Shown piece by piece: positions 35,346 through 45,826 of a stretch of DNA of 64,000 nt. The position numbers and the translations under genes are program-made. The DNA comes from Branchiostoma floridae. Its lineage: Eukaryota; Chordata; Leptocardii; Amphioxiformes; Branchiostomatidae. Under the pieces are notes generated by a model. It was not told the DNA's origin and did no database searches. It worked only from the letters and a program-made list of their open reading frames with translations. The stretch covers positions 3,763,086-3,827,085 of the forward strand of contig NC_049991.1 in the NCBI RefSeq assembly GCF_000003815.2. Direction: 5' to 3'. Each line of letters opens with the position of its first letter. Within the stretch, counting starts at the first letter, position 1.

Positions 35346-36744
35346 TAAACATATTTGATTTGTCACAATTCTTTAGCACGACATATATCGGATGATTAAT
35401 TTAAGGAATGTCATATTGGAACACTTCCACTTGAGTTGGTGCCACAACGTGTTTTTGACGACACTTGTGGCCTATGTGTCACTGTATAGTCTTAATCACT
35501 CCATGGATACTGTTGTGTGAAATCCACAATGATTTCATTTAAGCTTGCCAAGAATTCTAGATTCTGACACGGGAGAAGCTGCTACTGTTATAGAAGCATT
35601 TGTGTGTCGTCAAAACAGAGTTTACGTTTTTACCTCCATAGAAAATGGAGGTATTGTTTTTTAGTGTGTGCTTGTGTCTGTGTTTCTGTCTGAGTTTCCG
35701 TATATTTGTGCTCAGCATAAGTTTAGAACCTTTGGATGAATTATAGGTCCATATTGTGGTAAGTGGATATGGGTTGGTAGGACGAAGGTCAAGGTCAGGA
35801 AACAATTCTTTAAAACCGATATCAAAATGTCAACCCCGTCCACTTCGATCAAAACGTAAAAATGCAAAAAAAAAAAAAAAAAAACAAAAAACAACAACAT
35901 AATGATACAAGTGATATTTCACGAACTTGTACACACCCTCTCATTGGTCGAACCACTAATTGCCTTTCTATCATTGGCCATACTACTAATTGCCATACTT
36001 TCATTGGTTGAATTGCTGACTGTAATTGATTAGTCTATTTCTGACAACTATGTGTCGGCGCAGTGGCCATTGGTGACCTAAAACGTCTCCACCCTTGTAG
36101 TTTCGCCAAAATCGGTTCCTCTGCAAGTCAAATACTCCTAAAAGGTTTTCCACGATGTAACGTTATATTCTGTGATCTTGACGTACAGCCATTGGGTAAC
36201 GAAATCACCATTCAGGATGCGCAGCAACGTTCCTTGTATTTTGCCGCTACCTCAGGTCACTTGCTACCAAATGGAACAATTATGGCGCTGTGATGGTAGG
36301 CTGCCGTCGCTTCAATGATTGACAGTTAGCTTGCACGACAACTCCACGCTTTTAACGTTCCCCTATCTGACATAGTCTGTGGTTTATTGCGAACCCTATA
36401 TTAGGTTTTCCTCACTTCGCAAGGAGTCACCTTAAATGACCTTCGCTAAGGCATAGGGAAAAGGTAGTGTTTTCAGTTCCCTGTCGACCAATACTGACCA
36501 AAATTTGCCGAACCTTTATTTTTCTAGGGGTCACTTCTGGCAAAGGCCCAAGGAGGTTAAAAGGATTTTTATTTTTCAATGAAAGGACCCAAAGTTTTGA
36601 TAGACGCATCAGTGATGTTGATGTTAATGAAATCGTGTTCCACTTATTTCTGAAGCAATAGAAATTTTTGATTTGCATGTACAATGTATATTTGTATGAT
36701 TATGATATGATTTTGAAAATTTCAGAGTCCTGTGCACTTCCTTA

Positions 36745-36954
36745 TTATCCAAACAGAGGTTAGGCTTCTGCTGTTTTTTTTTTGGTGTTTTTAGTCGTTT
36801 TTTAATATCGGGATTTCTATTTTTAATTGTATCTTGTATTGTCAAAACCTAACCTCTGCCGGTACACGAAACTATAGGCATTAACAATAGAAGATAGAAG
36901 ACAAGACAGAAAGCCTGATAAAAACAGCCGGAGCCTAACTTATGCTAGGAGAGT
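36745..36954. mobile_element. MITE family 2, copy 3 (diverged)
   Basis: CCAAACAGAGGTTAGGCTTC at the left and GGAGCCTAACTTATGCTAGG then GAGAGTA at the right. The middle carries an extra CCTAACCTCTGCCGG block. Confidence 0.8.
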
Positions 36955-37164
36955 ACACTACCCATGAAGTTAAACAATATTTGTTGGATCACTTCGGTTA
37001 AAATCTACAAACAAAGCTCGAAAATGTTTTACTACGGAATCAGAAACATAACAGTAATTTGCCTTGGCCCAAACACGTATCGTCTCAAAAATCCGCCAAC
37101 AAGCAATTCTACCTGCGTGTCCTCAGACGACCCTTCCTTCTACTCTAGATCTGGCATCTTGCCT

Positions 37165-37432
37165 CACCAATCATGACGCTCCACCAATAAGGCGTTACCC
37201 TCTGGCCCTTCTTCCCTCTGATTGGCTAGGATTTAATGAGGCTCCGCCCCTTTATATGAAGGGCAAGTGCTGATGCAAATAAATCATGTCAGAAACCTTC
37301 AAGATGGCATTCTTACCGCACAGGGTGGTGTGACAGGACGGGACGGACACCTGTGTGACACCGCGCAGGTACTGGCTCGCTCCCGGAGACAACCCCGAGA
37401 GGCACCGACGGCGTTTCTGCACAGCCACGGTC
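37165..37432 (+). promoter_or_regulatory. Promoter-like cluster followed by a possible non-coding exon
   Basis: CCAAT boxes at about 37168, 37184 and (inverted) 37221 precede GCTCCGCCCC (37241-37250), TTTATATG (37251-37258) and an octamer ATGCAAAT (37273-37280). About 150 bp later a donor-like CGGTC|GTAAGT occurs at 37433. No coding frame is obvious in between. Confidence 0.35.
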
Positions 37433-37604
37433 GTAAGTTACTCACCATAGGCAAGGTTAAGGGCCATGTGATGTCGTAAACGCACAGCATGAATTGGTGT
37501 GTAGTGTAAGTGGTCGTAACGTTGGTGAACCCCTGTACTTTTGTCATGTACAACTTACGCATACCATTTTTATCATTTAGCTTAGCTGAGCTTTTGCTAC
37601 AACT

Positions 37605-37610
<6 letters not shown>

Positions 37611-37635
<25 letters not shown>

Positions 37636-37680
37636 CTGTGTGTCTCTGTGTGTCTCTCTGTGTGTGTGTGGTGAATTTAG
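37611..37680. repeat. (TG)n microsatellite
   Basis: About 70 bp of TG dinucleotides with TC interruptions. Confidence 0.9.
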
Positions 37681-38119
37681 CCAACAGCGCGTTGTTATAC
37701 GTAGTACCAGCAATATCTTGACGTCTTAGAATTTTCAAGACAGTTGTGACAGAACTAACCACCTTAGACAGCCTTTTTCCTTAACAAGACAGCTGAATCT
37801 TGTACGACACATTTAAACAACGTTCCAAGATTAGAATTCGCACAGTTTGCAATCGTACGACGATCGCACTAAGTATATGCGACCGGGATCACATGCATAG
37901 TACTCGTTGAGGCCAAGCAAAGAATGCGCTATCTTTGTATATGTATGTTACTGGCCTAAGATGTAGGTCATGTATGAAGGCCTTAGCGAGGGCGGCGCTC
38001 TAAATCTTTGTACACTCGAAGGCTAGCATACTTGCGTGGTGGGGGCCTAACAACATTCTTCATGTCCACCTGTATATCTGTCACATGCAACAAAACATCT
38101 GGCATGTGCTGCAAGTACC

Positions 38120-38303
38120 GTACAGTAAAATGTTAAATTTTCGCGGGGATTTTATTTCTCGACAGAGAGATCTAAAAGAGTGTTCGCTGTTGTTTTATGT
38201 TCGCGGTTTGCACATGTAGTGTCCTCTTTAACCGCGTCCAAAAACCACCATTCTCTTTTCTTCCACATTAAATCCACCGCAAACATTTCTACTTCTACAG
38301 TAT
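38120..38303. mobile_element. Degraded CGCGAA-type MITE
   Basis: TACAGTAAAATGTTAAATTT, TTCGCGGGGATTTTATTTC, GTTCGCGGTTTG and an end at CTACTTCTACAGTA keep the family layout with many changes. The ORF over it is not a gene. Confidence 0.6.
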
Positions 38304-38493
38304 TGACACTACTAACCGAAGGAACTAGATTTGACCATGGTTCAAGTGCCCGTTTGTTTGTGTGTATAGCCTGGCAGATTTGTAACCGAGGGTTCAAGGT
38401 TTAAAGCTAACTGACAAACTTCTTGTAAACTTCGTGGCTCACTTTGTCGTGGAGATAGATACGTTCTGACTTGATGCCAAGGTCATTGTAAGC

Positions 38494-38722
38494 TGGTAAC
38501 CAGCCTATCGTGGCTTGGCTAGACTCTCTTCGGGGCGGGTGAAGCTGCCTGCCGCCGGGGAAATCTGTCGAACCCGGTAGAAGTTTTAACGCGGTAGGAG
38601 ATTTCGTGGTGGACTCTACTCCTACGGCGTGAAGCTACCGGGTGCGAGAGATTTTCTCGGCGGAAGAAAGCTTCATCTGTCCCGACGAGAGCTTGCCCAA
38701 GCCACGATAGGCTGGATACCAT
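38494..38722. mobile_element. GGAATCCAGTCTA-type TIR element, copy 2
   Basis: GGTAACCAGCCTATCGTGGC at the left and GCCACGATAGGCTGGATACC at the right. CTCTTCGGGGCGGG pairs with CCCGACGAGAG, and AACCCGGTAGAAG with CTACCGGGTGCG. Confidence 0.8.
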
Positions 38723-38860
38723 GTTATTGAGTGTACAGACGCATTGCGAATGTTTCACAAACAGTGAAGCCAGGGTTGAGACTAACGCTGTGCCTCAGTG
38801 TGACAAATGTATCGTACTTAACTGATGCACAAGCCCTGGGGCACGTAAATCTTCGCAATC

Positions 38861-39060
38861 TACTTTACTGCAAAGAGGGAAATGCTCGCTGGGTTTAATT
38901 TTGCCGTGGAGAGATAATAGAGTTTTCACGGTGTTCCCTTTTAGTTCGCGTTTGGGAAAATGAGGTAGGCAGAACAGAAACAGGAGAAAGAGAGAGGAGG
39001 GATCATCTCAAAACAGCGAACACAAATTAAAATCACCGGAAAAACTGCTGATTTTACAGT
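38861..39060. mobile_element. Very degraded CGCGAA-type MITE
   Basis: TACTGCAAAGAGGGAAATGC, GCTGGGTTTAATTTTGCCG, TTTTAGTTCGCGTTTGG and a TGATTTTACAGTGA end follow the family order. Similarity is low. Confidence 0.4.
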
Positions 39061-39645
39061 GATAGTTCACTTTTTCCCCAGTCTACAAATTATGGGTCTA
39101 AACTCTGACTACTATATTCGTTCTCACGGACACTGAAATTACACAGTATGCCCTGTCCTTGAACACTGCAGTATGCCTGCTTTTCAACCAGTCGGTGATA
39201 GCCGAGCGACTGTACTGCGACCAGAATTGGACTTGTGTGGCGATCACTCTGCGACCTAAAATTTGACAAATTATTCATCAAATTTGTATAGAAAATGTGT
39301 TTCAAAAAGATTTCCAAAACCTATTTTTCTACGCTAGGTATGTCTTTTTTTAGTCATTCCTTTACAATTCAAAATTAAGCCACAGCAAGTGAATTTTATG
39401 GATGATATTATGGTCAGTGCGCGCATTAATTTTCGCCTGATTTAAAAAAAAAAATTTTTCCCTTTCAGAGATGGTCAACATAACGAGAAAGTACCAACAT
39501 AGAAAAATATGTGCTCTAGCCTAATAATTACACTTGTACAAGTGACACAAGGGAGCTAGCTAGGACTGTACTTGTAGAAGTAGTTACAAAACTAGCTGGA
39601 TTCGATAGTTGTAAAAGTGGCACCAATATGGAAGCCACGAATGTA

Positions 39646-40223
39646 CGAGGGGCGTTCAAGAAGTAATCCACCTGACCCACTTCCAGTTGTCTGATCTAGA
39701 TGAAATTTTGCATATGTAATGATTCATATCTCTATGGGTTATGTTGCAAAAAACAGCTCTGAACTAATTTTGGTTTTTGATTTAAAGGTGTTTGAACTGA
39801 GTCAGGTGTGAAATGGACCAGGTGTGAAATGGAGCCAGTTGAGTGTCGCGCAGTGATCCGGTTTTTGTATTTGAAAGGACGCATACCAAATGAGACTTTT
39901 GATGAAATAAAAGAAACTTATGGTGATGATTCCCCATCATATGACCTTGTAAAACGCTGGCATTGTGAATTCAAACATGGCCGGAAGTCTGTGGAAACAG
40001 CTCCCAGACCTGGTCGTCCCTCTTCTGCCATTGATGAGGCATCTGTTGCAGGACCAACCTGGGGCGTCCTACAAAAACGGTGTACAGAGCTACATCAAAC
40101 GATGGTAGAAATGCATAACTCTGGGTGATTCCTATGAAGAGAAAGACTAATAACTGCACCAGGTTTCATTAATCTCCTCCTTTGGGAAATGGGTCAGGTG
40201 GATTACTTCTTGAACGCCCCTCG
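39646..40223 (+). mobile_element. Internally deleted mariner-type element with TA target duplication
   Basis: Terminal inverted repeats of about 34 bp: CGAGGGGCGTTCAAGAAGTA then ATCCACCTGACCCA at the left, and the complement at the right. TA flanks both sides (39644-39645 and 40224-40225). The 578-bp length is far shorter than an autonomous mariner (about 1.3 kb). Confidence 0.95.
39829..40128 (+). pseudogene. Mariner transposase, N-terminal DNA-binding part only
   Basis: From the ATG at 39829 the frame reads MEPVECRAVIRFLYLKGRIP, NETFDEIKETYGDDSPSYD, VKRWHCEFKHGRKSVE and GRPSSAIDEASV. This matches the paired helix-turn-helix region of mariner transposases, including the W--RF--GR-SV and GRPS linker motifs. 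After the linker the frame runs into unrelated sequence and stops, so the DDD catalytic domain is deleted. It cannot transpose by itself. Confidence 0.9.
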
Positions 40224-40584
40224 TAGTTACCAAGTTGGCTAGTGGCACCAGTCTACCACACTAGTGTCACTACTGCACATATACGTGCCTCTATGTCTTT
40301 ACTACAGAAATGAATGGCTTTGATACCATGTTTTGTCGCTTCAAGTCTTGTTTCAACGTTTATGCCGCCTATTTTCAAAATTCACCCATTTTTTTTGTTC
40401 TTCTTATATTTGTGGACTGCAGAGTATGTCATCCATAGTATTTAATTCCTGTGGCCTTACATAAATCTAGGTTGTAACTAGGTCACAGAGTGATCACCGT
40501 CAAGTATTATGGGGACCTTTATACTAGGCGACGATCACGCTGCGAGCTAGTTACGACCTAAATTTTTAAGTTAAGTCACCCAAA

Positions 40585-40914
40585 AGCTAAGGGCACAACA
40601 CGCCGTACGTGCAATTTGTCCGTACGTTTTTTTGGGAGGCCACGTCCGCCACGTATTTCTGAAAGTATTCAGGCTGTACAAGGCAGGCGCGTCGCCCGTA
40701 CTGGCACGTACGGGGGGCGAATCAGCAGCCTGATGCACACAAAGTTTTGCCTGCACGCAAAGTTCTACGGCGTGTCTGCGTGCTCCAAAATCCGTCGAAT
40801 TCCCTACGAGTTCGTACGGAGGCGATGCTTGCCATTTACGGACCCAAAAGATTGCCCACGTTTTGGCTCGCAGACAGTACGTATTTGCAGGTACGACGGG
40901 TTGTGCCCTTAGCT
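40585..40914. mobile_element. TIR element with AGCTAAGGGCACAAC ends
   Basis: AGCTAAGGGCACAACACGCC then GTACGTGC at the left and TACGACGGGTTGTGCCCTTA then GCT at the right. Rich in CGTACG-type motifs. About 330 bp. Confidence 0.85.
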
Positions 40915-41072
40915 AAAGTCACTTGTTTTCGACACAGTCAACTGCCGTTGTTCTCCAGTGATGTAAATCGTTCATTTTCCACGTTTGACCGAGTAGCGAC
41001 CTCCATTGTTCGGTTTGACAGCTCATGCTAACATGTTGCACAATTGAAGATGGTAGCCAGAGATAACCAAAG

Positions 41073-41625
41073 TAAGGCCACAGCAAGTAAATTCTATGGA
41101 TGGCATCCTCAGCAGTCTGCAAAAATAGTGCGAAAGGGTTAAAAAAAACAAGATGGCGACATTTTCAAAATAGACACCATAAACGTTGGAACAATACTTA
41201 AAGGGACAAAACATGGTATCATAGTCAACAAGGAATTCATTCCTGTGTACTTACTACTGTACTGGCGTAGTAAAAGTGACACTAGTGTGGTAGACTGGTA
41301 TCACTTACAAAGTTGGTAACTACACTCATGATTCCAATATTGGTGTCCCTTTTACAACTTTCCAACTAGTTTCACTTCTACAAGTTCAGCCATGGCTACC
41401 TCACTAGTCTCACTCCTACAAGTTTGTTTGTTTGTTTGTTTGTACAAGTCTGTACAATCGTTAGACTACAAACAACATATTTGCTCATTTTGGTAATTTG
41501 GTAATTTTCCATCATAATGATCATCGCAAAAATAAGAAAAAAATTCTTGTTTTTTTTGTGTGAAATCAGATAGAAATTAATGAGCCCGCGGATGTCATCC
41601 ATAAAATTTACTTGCTCTGGCCTAA
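41073..41625. mobile_element. GGCCACAGCAAG-type TIR element, copy 3 (uninterrupted)
   Basis: The left end TAAGGCCACAGCAAGTAAAT then CTATGGATGGCATCC pairs with GGATGTCATCCATAAAATTT then CTTGCTCTGGCCTAA at the right. About 553 bp and a useful reference for the family. Confidence 0.88.
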
Positions 41626-43836
41626 GTAAGGGAGGGTTAACCAAATAAGGCCTACGTCCTACCCGGCGCCCGGCCGGGCTGTTTGCGGAAACGACAAATT
41701 AAAGCTTGTGCTTTTAGATATGCACAAGGTACTTATATGCTTTGAATTATTTTTGGTACGTTTCGAGTTCTTTTTGTCTTTTATATCGTACTTTTCGTTC
41801 CCCCAAACTGCCTGGCCGGTTCCTTTTGTGGAAATGTAACAATAATCTCAGCGGGTGTTATTCGCCAAAAGCCAACATTTTTATGAAAATAGAATCAACC
41901 AAATTTGTAAAATTTTCCCACCAGTTAAGTTCAATAATATACAGAGGCAGACAATTGGCTTAACTTTTATGGTGGCAATTAACCAAATCTAACATTTGTA
42001 AAATGTTATAAACATCTTAAATATTACTAAAAGTTAAAGAATGACAAAGATGTCTGAAAGTTGTTCTAAATGAACAAATTTGTCCATTGCAACTTTCAAA
42101 ACATTTTTTTTTAGAAAATTTGAATAAATTCAATTTTTTAATACTCAATATCTTTTAAATTTACAACTGTTGTGGTTTAGATATTTATCCAAATTTATTC
42201 AAACCTATGGCAAATACCATTTTAAAAACCCTCTCAATGACACGAAATGGACTCTACTGCCTAGCAATGATGGTTCCATATCTTTCCTCCTCCCCGGGTT
42301 TAACATAGCCTTGAACGGACAGTGACTTCTTGCAAAACTTCCGGTTCCCGGGGTCTATGTCTCCGTTAGTTTGTCTTGATGTAATTTATGTGTCTGTCGG
42401 TGTTGTAGCCATCTCTTTGTGTTAAAAGTGTTACCTCCGAAAAGAAGGTTTTGTTTCCGGTGCGTCTGTCTGTTTGTATGACTTTTTGTATACTGTGGCC
42501 TAACCCTAACCCTTACCCCTAACCGTTGACATCTATAAGACGGTATTTTCTTTTCTTTAGTCCACTGGTGTCCACTAGTGCATTATTTTGTTCAGGCATA
42601 GGTAAAAGTACACCAGGTGTCCAGGTCCGGACCTATATATTACGAATTTTACAGGTTTAGGTACAAGATTTAGGTACACGGCCCCTCTTGTAAGCGAAGG
42701 TATTTCAAATCGGTACTTCATTTCAGATAACGGATGACCGTGCGGTCAAGAACATGATAAAACTCCCTGATAGGTTTCTATATTTAGAAGTGGCGCTTTA
42801 AATTTGGAAAGTTTGAAAGCTTCCACCTGGAGTGTTGAAACTACGGTTGCACAGTGGTCTAGTCAAATACTTCTTCGTCACATCAAGAACTACCTACCGC
42901 CAAAAGTAAATACTATAGCATGTTCAGAACATAAGATTTAAAAAAAACGTAATTTCTTATGCAGTATAAGGAAAGCATCCAGGTGGCCCAAAATCGATCT
43001 TGGCCCTCGTCTTCCTGAGAGTAAGACTTTCAAAGGCACCATCAAACCAAATACCATCCATGAAAATACATCAAAACTTTCAGACCTGACCAAAAGAGAG
43101 AGACAAACACACACACGGCTCGTTCTCATTTAAATGTCGAAATGCTGTCGCCTGACTTTACGGCTTGATATGGAGAAAATTATAGACAACATCACTGGTT
43201 CCTTTATTTTTCCATAACCCCTGTAATGTTTTACAAAAGATGCACAACAGCATTCGTATTGGTTGATGGCTTAGACGGGTCACGGGTCGGATTTTACACC
43301 ATAAAAATGGCTGTCGCCTGAGAAGAAACGAAGAATTCAAATAGTAGCCAAAAATGTAACAATTTAGTTCCCAGAATGATTGTTCGGCAGGTGAAACCAG
43401 CTACCCAGGCCCTCTGCCCGATCACGTCAGATCGCTCCTGTCACTGATCTTGGAGGCTGTGTGAGGTGGTTTATGCCTGTCGCCAGATTCTGTAACAAAC
43501 GTTACCACAACGAGAACGATGGTTGCCACGGTTTTATTATCCACGTATAAGACTAGAAATGACCATTTTTGTGACGCTGTACAGTTTTTCTGTCTTCCTA
43601 AAGAAACAAGATAGGGTTGTTGACTGTTATTTGTATTCCACCTTGCTTAACAAAATGTTGTACAGAAATGACTGTAACAAGCGTTAGCATTGTTCGATGC
43701 TGTCTAAGCTTTCTATTTGACCTGGTGTTAAAAAACTGCCCACTTTTCGAATGTTCCTTGGGACATCCACTTATACCTAAATGACGTTGTCAATAAAGCA
43801 AGTCCTTTAGAAGAAAACAGGGTAAAGTTTACTGTT

Positions 43837-43866
43837 GTAACAAACGTTACCGGTAACGTTTGTTAC
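43837..43866. repeat. Perfect 30-bp palindrome
   Basis: GTAACAAACGTTACC followed directly by its reverse complement. Single copies of GTAACAAACGTTACC at about 43493 and a variant GTAACAAGCGTTAGC at about 43674 lie in the preceding 350 bp. Confidence 0.9.
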
Positions 43867-44035
43867 CCGCCCTGTAATGTATTACCAATGGGACCGAAAA
43901 TAATAAGTTACCATTTTTTGGCTATGGTTAAAAGAGGAATTTTCCTAAACAACCAGGTAGTTTTCACTGAAAATAAAGCCGATTTATTTTTCGACCAAAA
44001 AAATGCCATTTTCGACATTTCAATGAGAACGAGTG

Positions 44036-44084
44036 ACACACGCGCACAAACGCGCGTGCACGCACACGCACACACACACACACG
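44036..44084. repeat. CA/CG-rich microsatellite
   Basis: ACACACGCGCACAAACGCGC followed by alternating CA. Purine-pyrimidine alternation could favour Z-DNA. Confidence 0.85.
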
Positions 44085-45070
44085 ATTTTTATAACAACGT
44101 CGGACGTGTTTTGCGTCAAGGCCTTCAACTTCGCTTAATGAATTACACATGCCTACATGGTGCACAAACTCCATTTCGTATTTGTATGAAATATGTAATG
44201 CATATTCATCAAGCGATCCATACAGCCCTAAAGCTGGCAGACGGTATGGAAACTCGACAAGAATTCAGACATATCATACATAAGCCTATTGTTGTATAAG
44301 AGCTAGCTGCCGGCAAAACCGAACGCTAATTAAAAGTGATATGCAGCAAGAGTCGACAGGAATTCGGACTACGTCCGATCTCATTTCGTCTATAATTTCG
44401 TGTTTCATCAGCCTCTATAATAGAAATCCTTGATACCTTTGTGCAGAAATGGTTCGTAGATTCCAAACGTAGGCGGACAGACGTCAGAAAGAAGAGATAT
44501 TGAAGCGTAAATGTAGACAGTCCGTACGTCAGTTCGCTACATGATGCCTTATCTCCTATGCCGACCCTTATTTATCTTTTAGTCTGGGTGCCATCCTCCG
44601 TAGTAATCACTAAATCAAGGCTCTTAGTCTTAGGTAGTGGTGCGTACCTAAACTCATATTCAGGTTCAGGTCCGGATTCAAGTCCAGCAGTTCAGGTCCG
44701 GACTTATAAGTCCGGACCTGAACCCATCATTGCGTATTATGTGCGCTAGAAAGTTTTCTTTTTTGAGGGGGAGGGGGGATGGTGCATATAAAATTGCATG
44801 TTAGCCTGAACTAAAATGCATTGTGGAAAATACATGCAAATTATATACAGCCAGTGTAAACACAAACTGTTTTTGGCTTTTTCCTGTGCAAATTTCACTG
44901 TCTATGGAAGGTTTTAGATGGTCTAGAACAGGAAAAGGGAATATAAGGGACAGATAGCCTTTTGCAAGTCCGGCCTTGAGTCCAGACATTTAGGTTTTTT
45001 TTTAACTTGGACCTTAAACATTTTTAGGTCCGATTCCAAGTCCGGGCTTTAGGTTCGCACCACTAGTCTT

Positions 45071-45253
45071 AGGCTAACGTCACATTTCGAAACCGGGACC
45101 AGGTAGGGCTGTTTATGGAAACGATAAATAGATAAATGTATACGTAGAATATATACACAAATAATGCCCACGACTATTCTCTTTATGTCTGTGCAGTTTG
45201 GTGTCTTTTAGATCATACTTTTCGTTCCCTAAAGCGGCCCGAAATGTGACGTA
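45071..45253. mobile_element. Small TIR element upstream of SLC10
   Basis: AGGCTAACGTCACATTTCGA at the left and GGCCCGAAATGTGACGTAGC at the right. The interior GGAAACGATAAATAGAT and TAGATCATACTTTTCGTTCC resemble a fragment at 41.66-41.83 kb. Confidence 0.75.
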
Positions 45254-45490
45254 GCAAGCAAAAAGATTGAGCCACATTTACTGGATAGGATGGTAGCCAG
45301 ACTATTTTTTCTGAACCATATTTATTCCCGTCTATATGCACGTCCATCCAACCTAGTCTGGAACCCAGTCTTGTTAGCGTTTGCCTGTTTCCAAGCGGTC
45401 GCTACTCCTCTAACAAGACTGGATGCCAGGCTACCGTTGACCATTGTCAGGGTTACTGACCGGGGCTATCATTTTGTATACGTAACATGA

Positions 45491-45515
45491 GTCACGTGAC
45501 CTGCGACCACGTGGG
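45491..45515 (+). promoter_or_regulatory. E-box pair upstream of SLC10
   Basis: A perfect palindrome GTCACGTGAC at 45491-45500 is followed by CCACGTGGG, about 85-140 bp before the possible start codons. GTCACGTGAC is the consensus recognised by the bHLH-leucine-zipper TFE/MITF and USF groups. A promoter role is inferred from position only. Confidence 0.35.
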
Positions 45516-45598
45516 CAAAGTAATTTGGTCAGTCATCCCGACGAAGGTCTGGAATTTGGTGTAAAACTTTTGATTCATGATATTCAAAAACGTTTATA

Positions 45599-45826
45599 AT
45601 GTTGAGATTGCGCCTATCATTCATACAGAAGATGGTACAAAATACGACCGAGGGGAACGTGAGTGGGGCGACACCCCCGCCAGGACCAAGGATGGTTCCG
45701 CCCAACCCCCAGCTGATCGAGGCCTTCAACTGGTTCAACGTTGCCGTGGTAACGGCCATCATGCTGGCGATGGGCTGCACGCTGAAACTGAGGGAGCTCA
45801 TCCGGGTACTCAAGCAGCCTTCACAG
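45599..45826 (+). CDS. SLC10 exon 1
   Basis: Coding exon ending TCACAG|GTGCGT in phase 0 (76 codons from the first ATG). It holds the glycosylated N terminus and the first hydrophobic helix with FNWFNVAVVTAIMLAMGCTL. Two in-frame starts exist, 45599 and 45632. The second (AAGATGG) has A at -3 and G at +4 and removes an N-terminal basic extension, so I favour it. Confidence 0.88.

Larger units (their letters stand above)
33801..39375. other. Intergenic region 33.8-39.4 kb
   Basis: Apart from the listed elements this holds four ATTGG boxes at 35.94-36.07 kb and a short CTCCATAGAAAATGGAGG hairpin at 35634-35651. A promoter-like cluster lies at 37165-37280 and a (TG)n tract at 37611-37680. No supported coding exon. 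Confidence 0.55.
39376..40459. mobile_element. GGCCACAGCAAG-type TIR element, copy 2, interrupted by mariner
   Basis: TAAGCCACAGCAAGTGAATT and TTTAATTCCTGTGGCCTTA form the ends. Interior CTACCACACTAGTGTCACTA and CTTGTAGAAGTAG blocks lie in reverse orientation to the other copies. The mariner at 39646-40223 was inserted after this element was in place. Confidence 0.82.
41626..45070. other. Intergenic region between the TIR copies and the SLC10 upstream element
   Basis: Mostly AT-rich. It holds a telomere-like CCTAACCCTAACCC tract at about 42491, a 30-bp palindrome (43837-43866), and a CA/CG-rich repeat at 44036-44084. Repeated 'ggtccggac' motifs occur at 42.6 and 44.67-44.72 kb. No exon supported. 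Confidence 0.55.
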
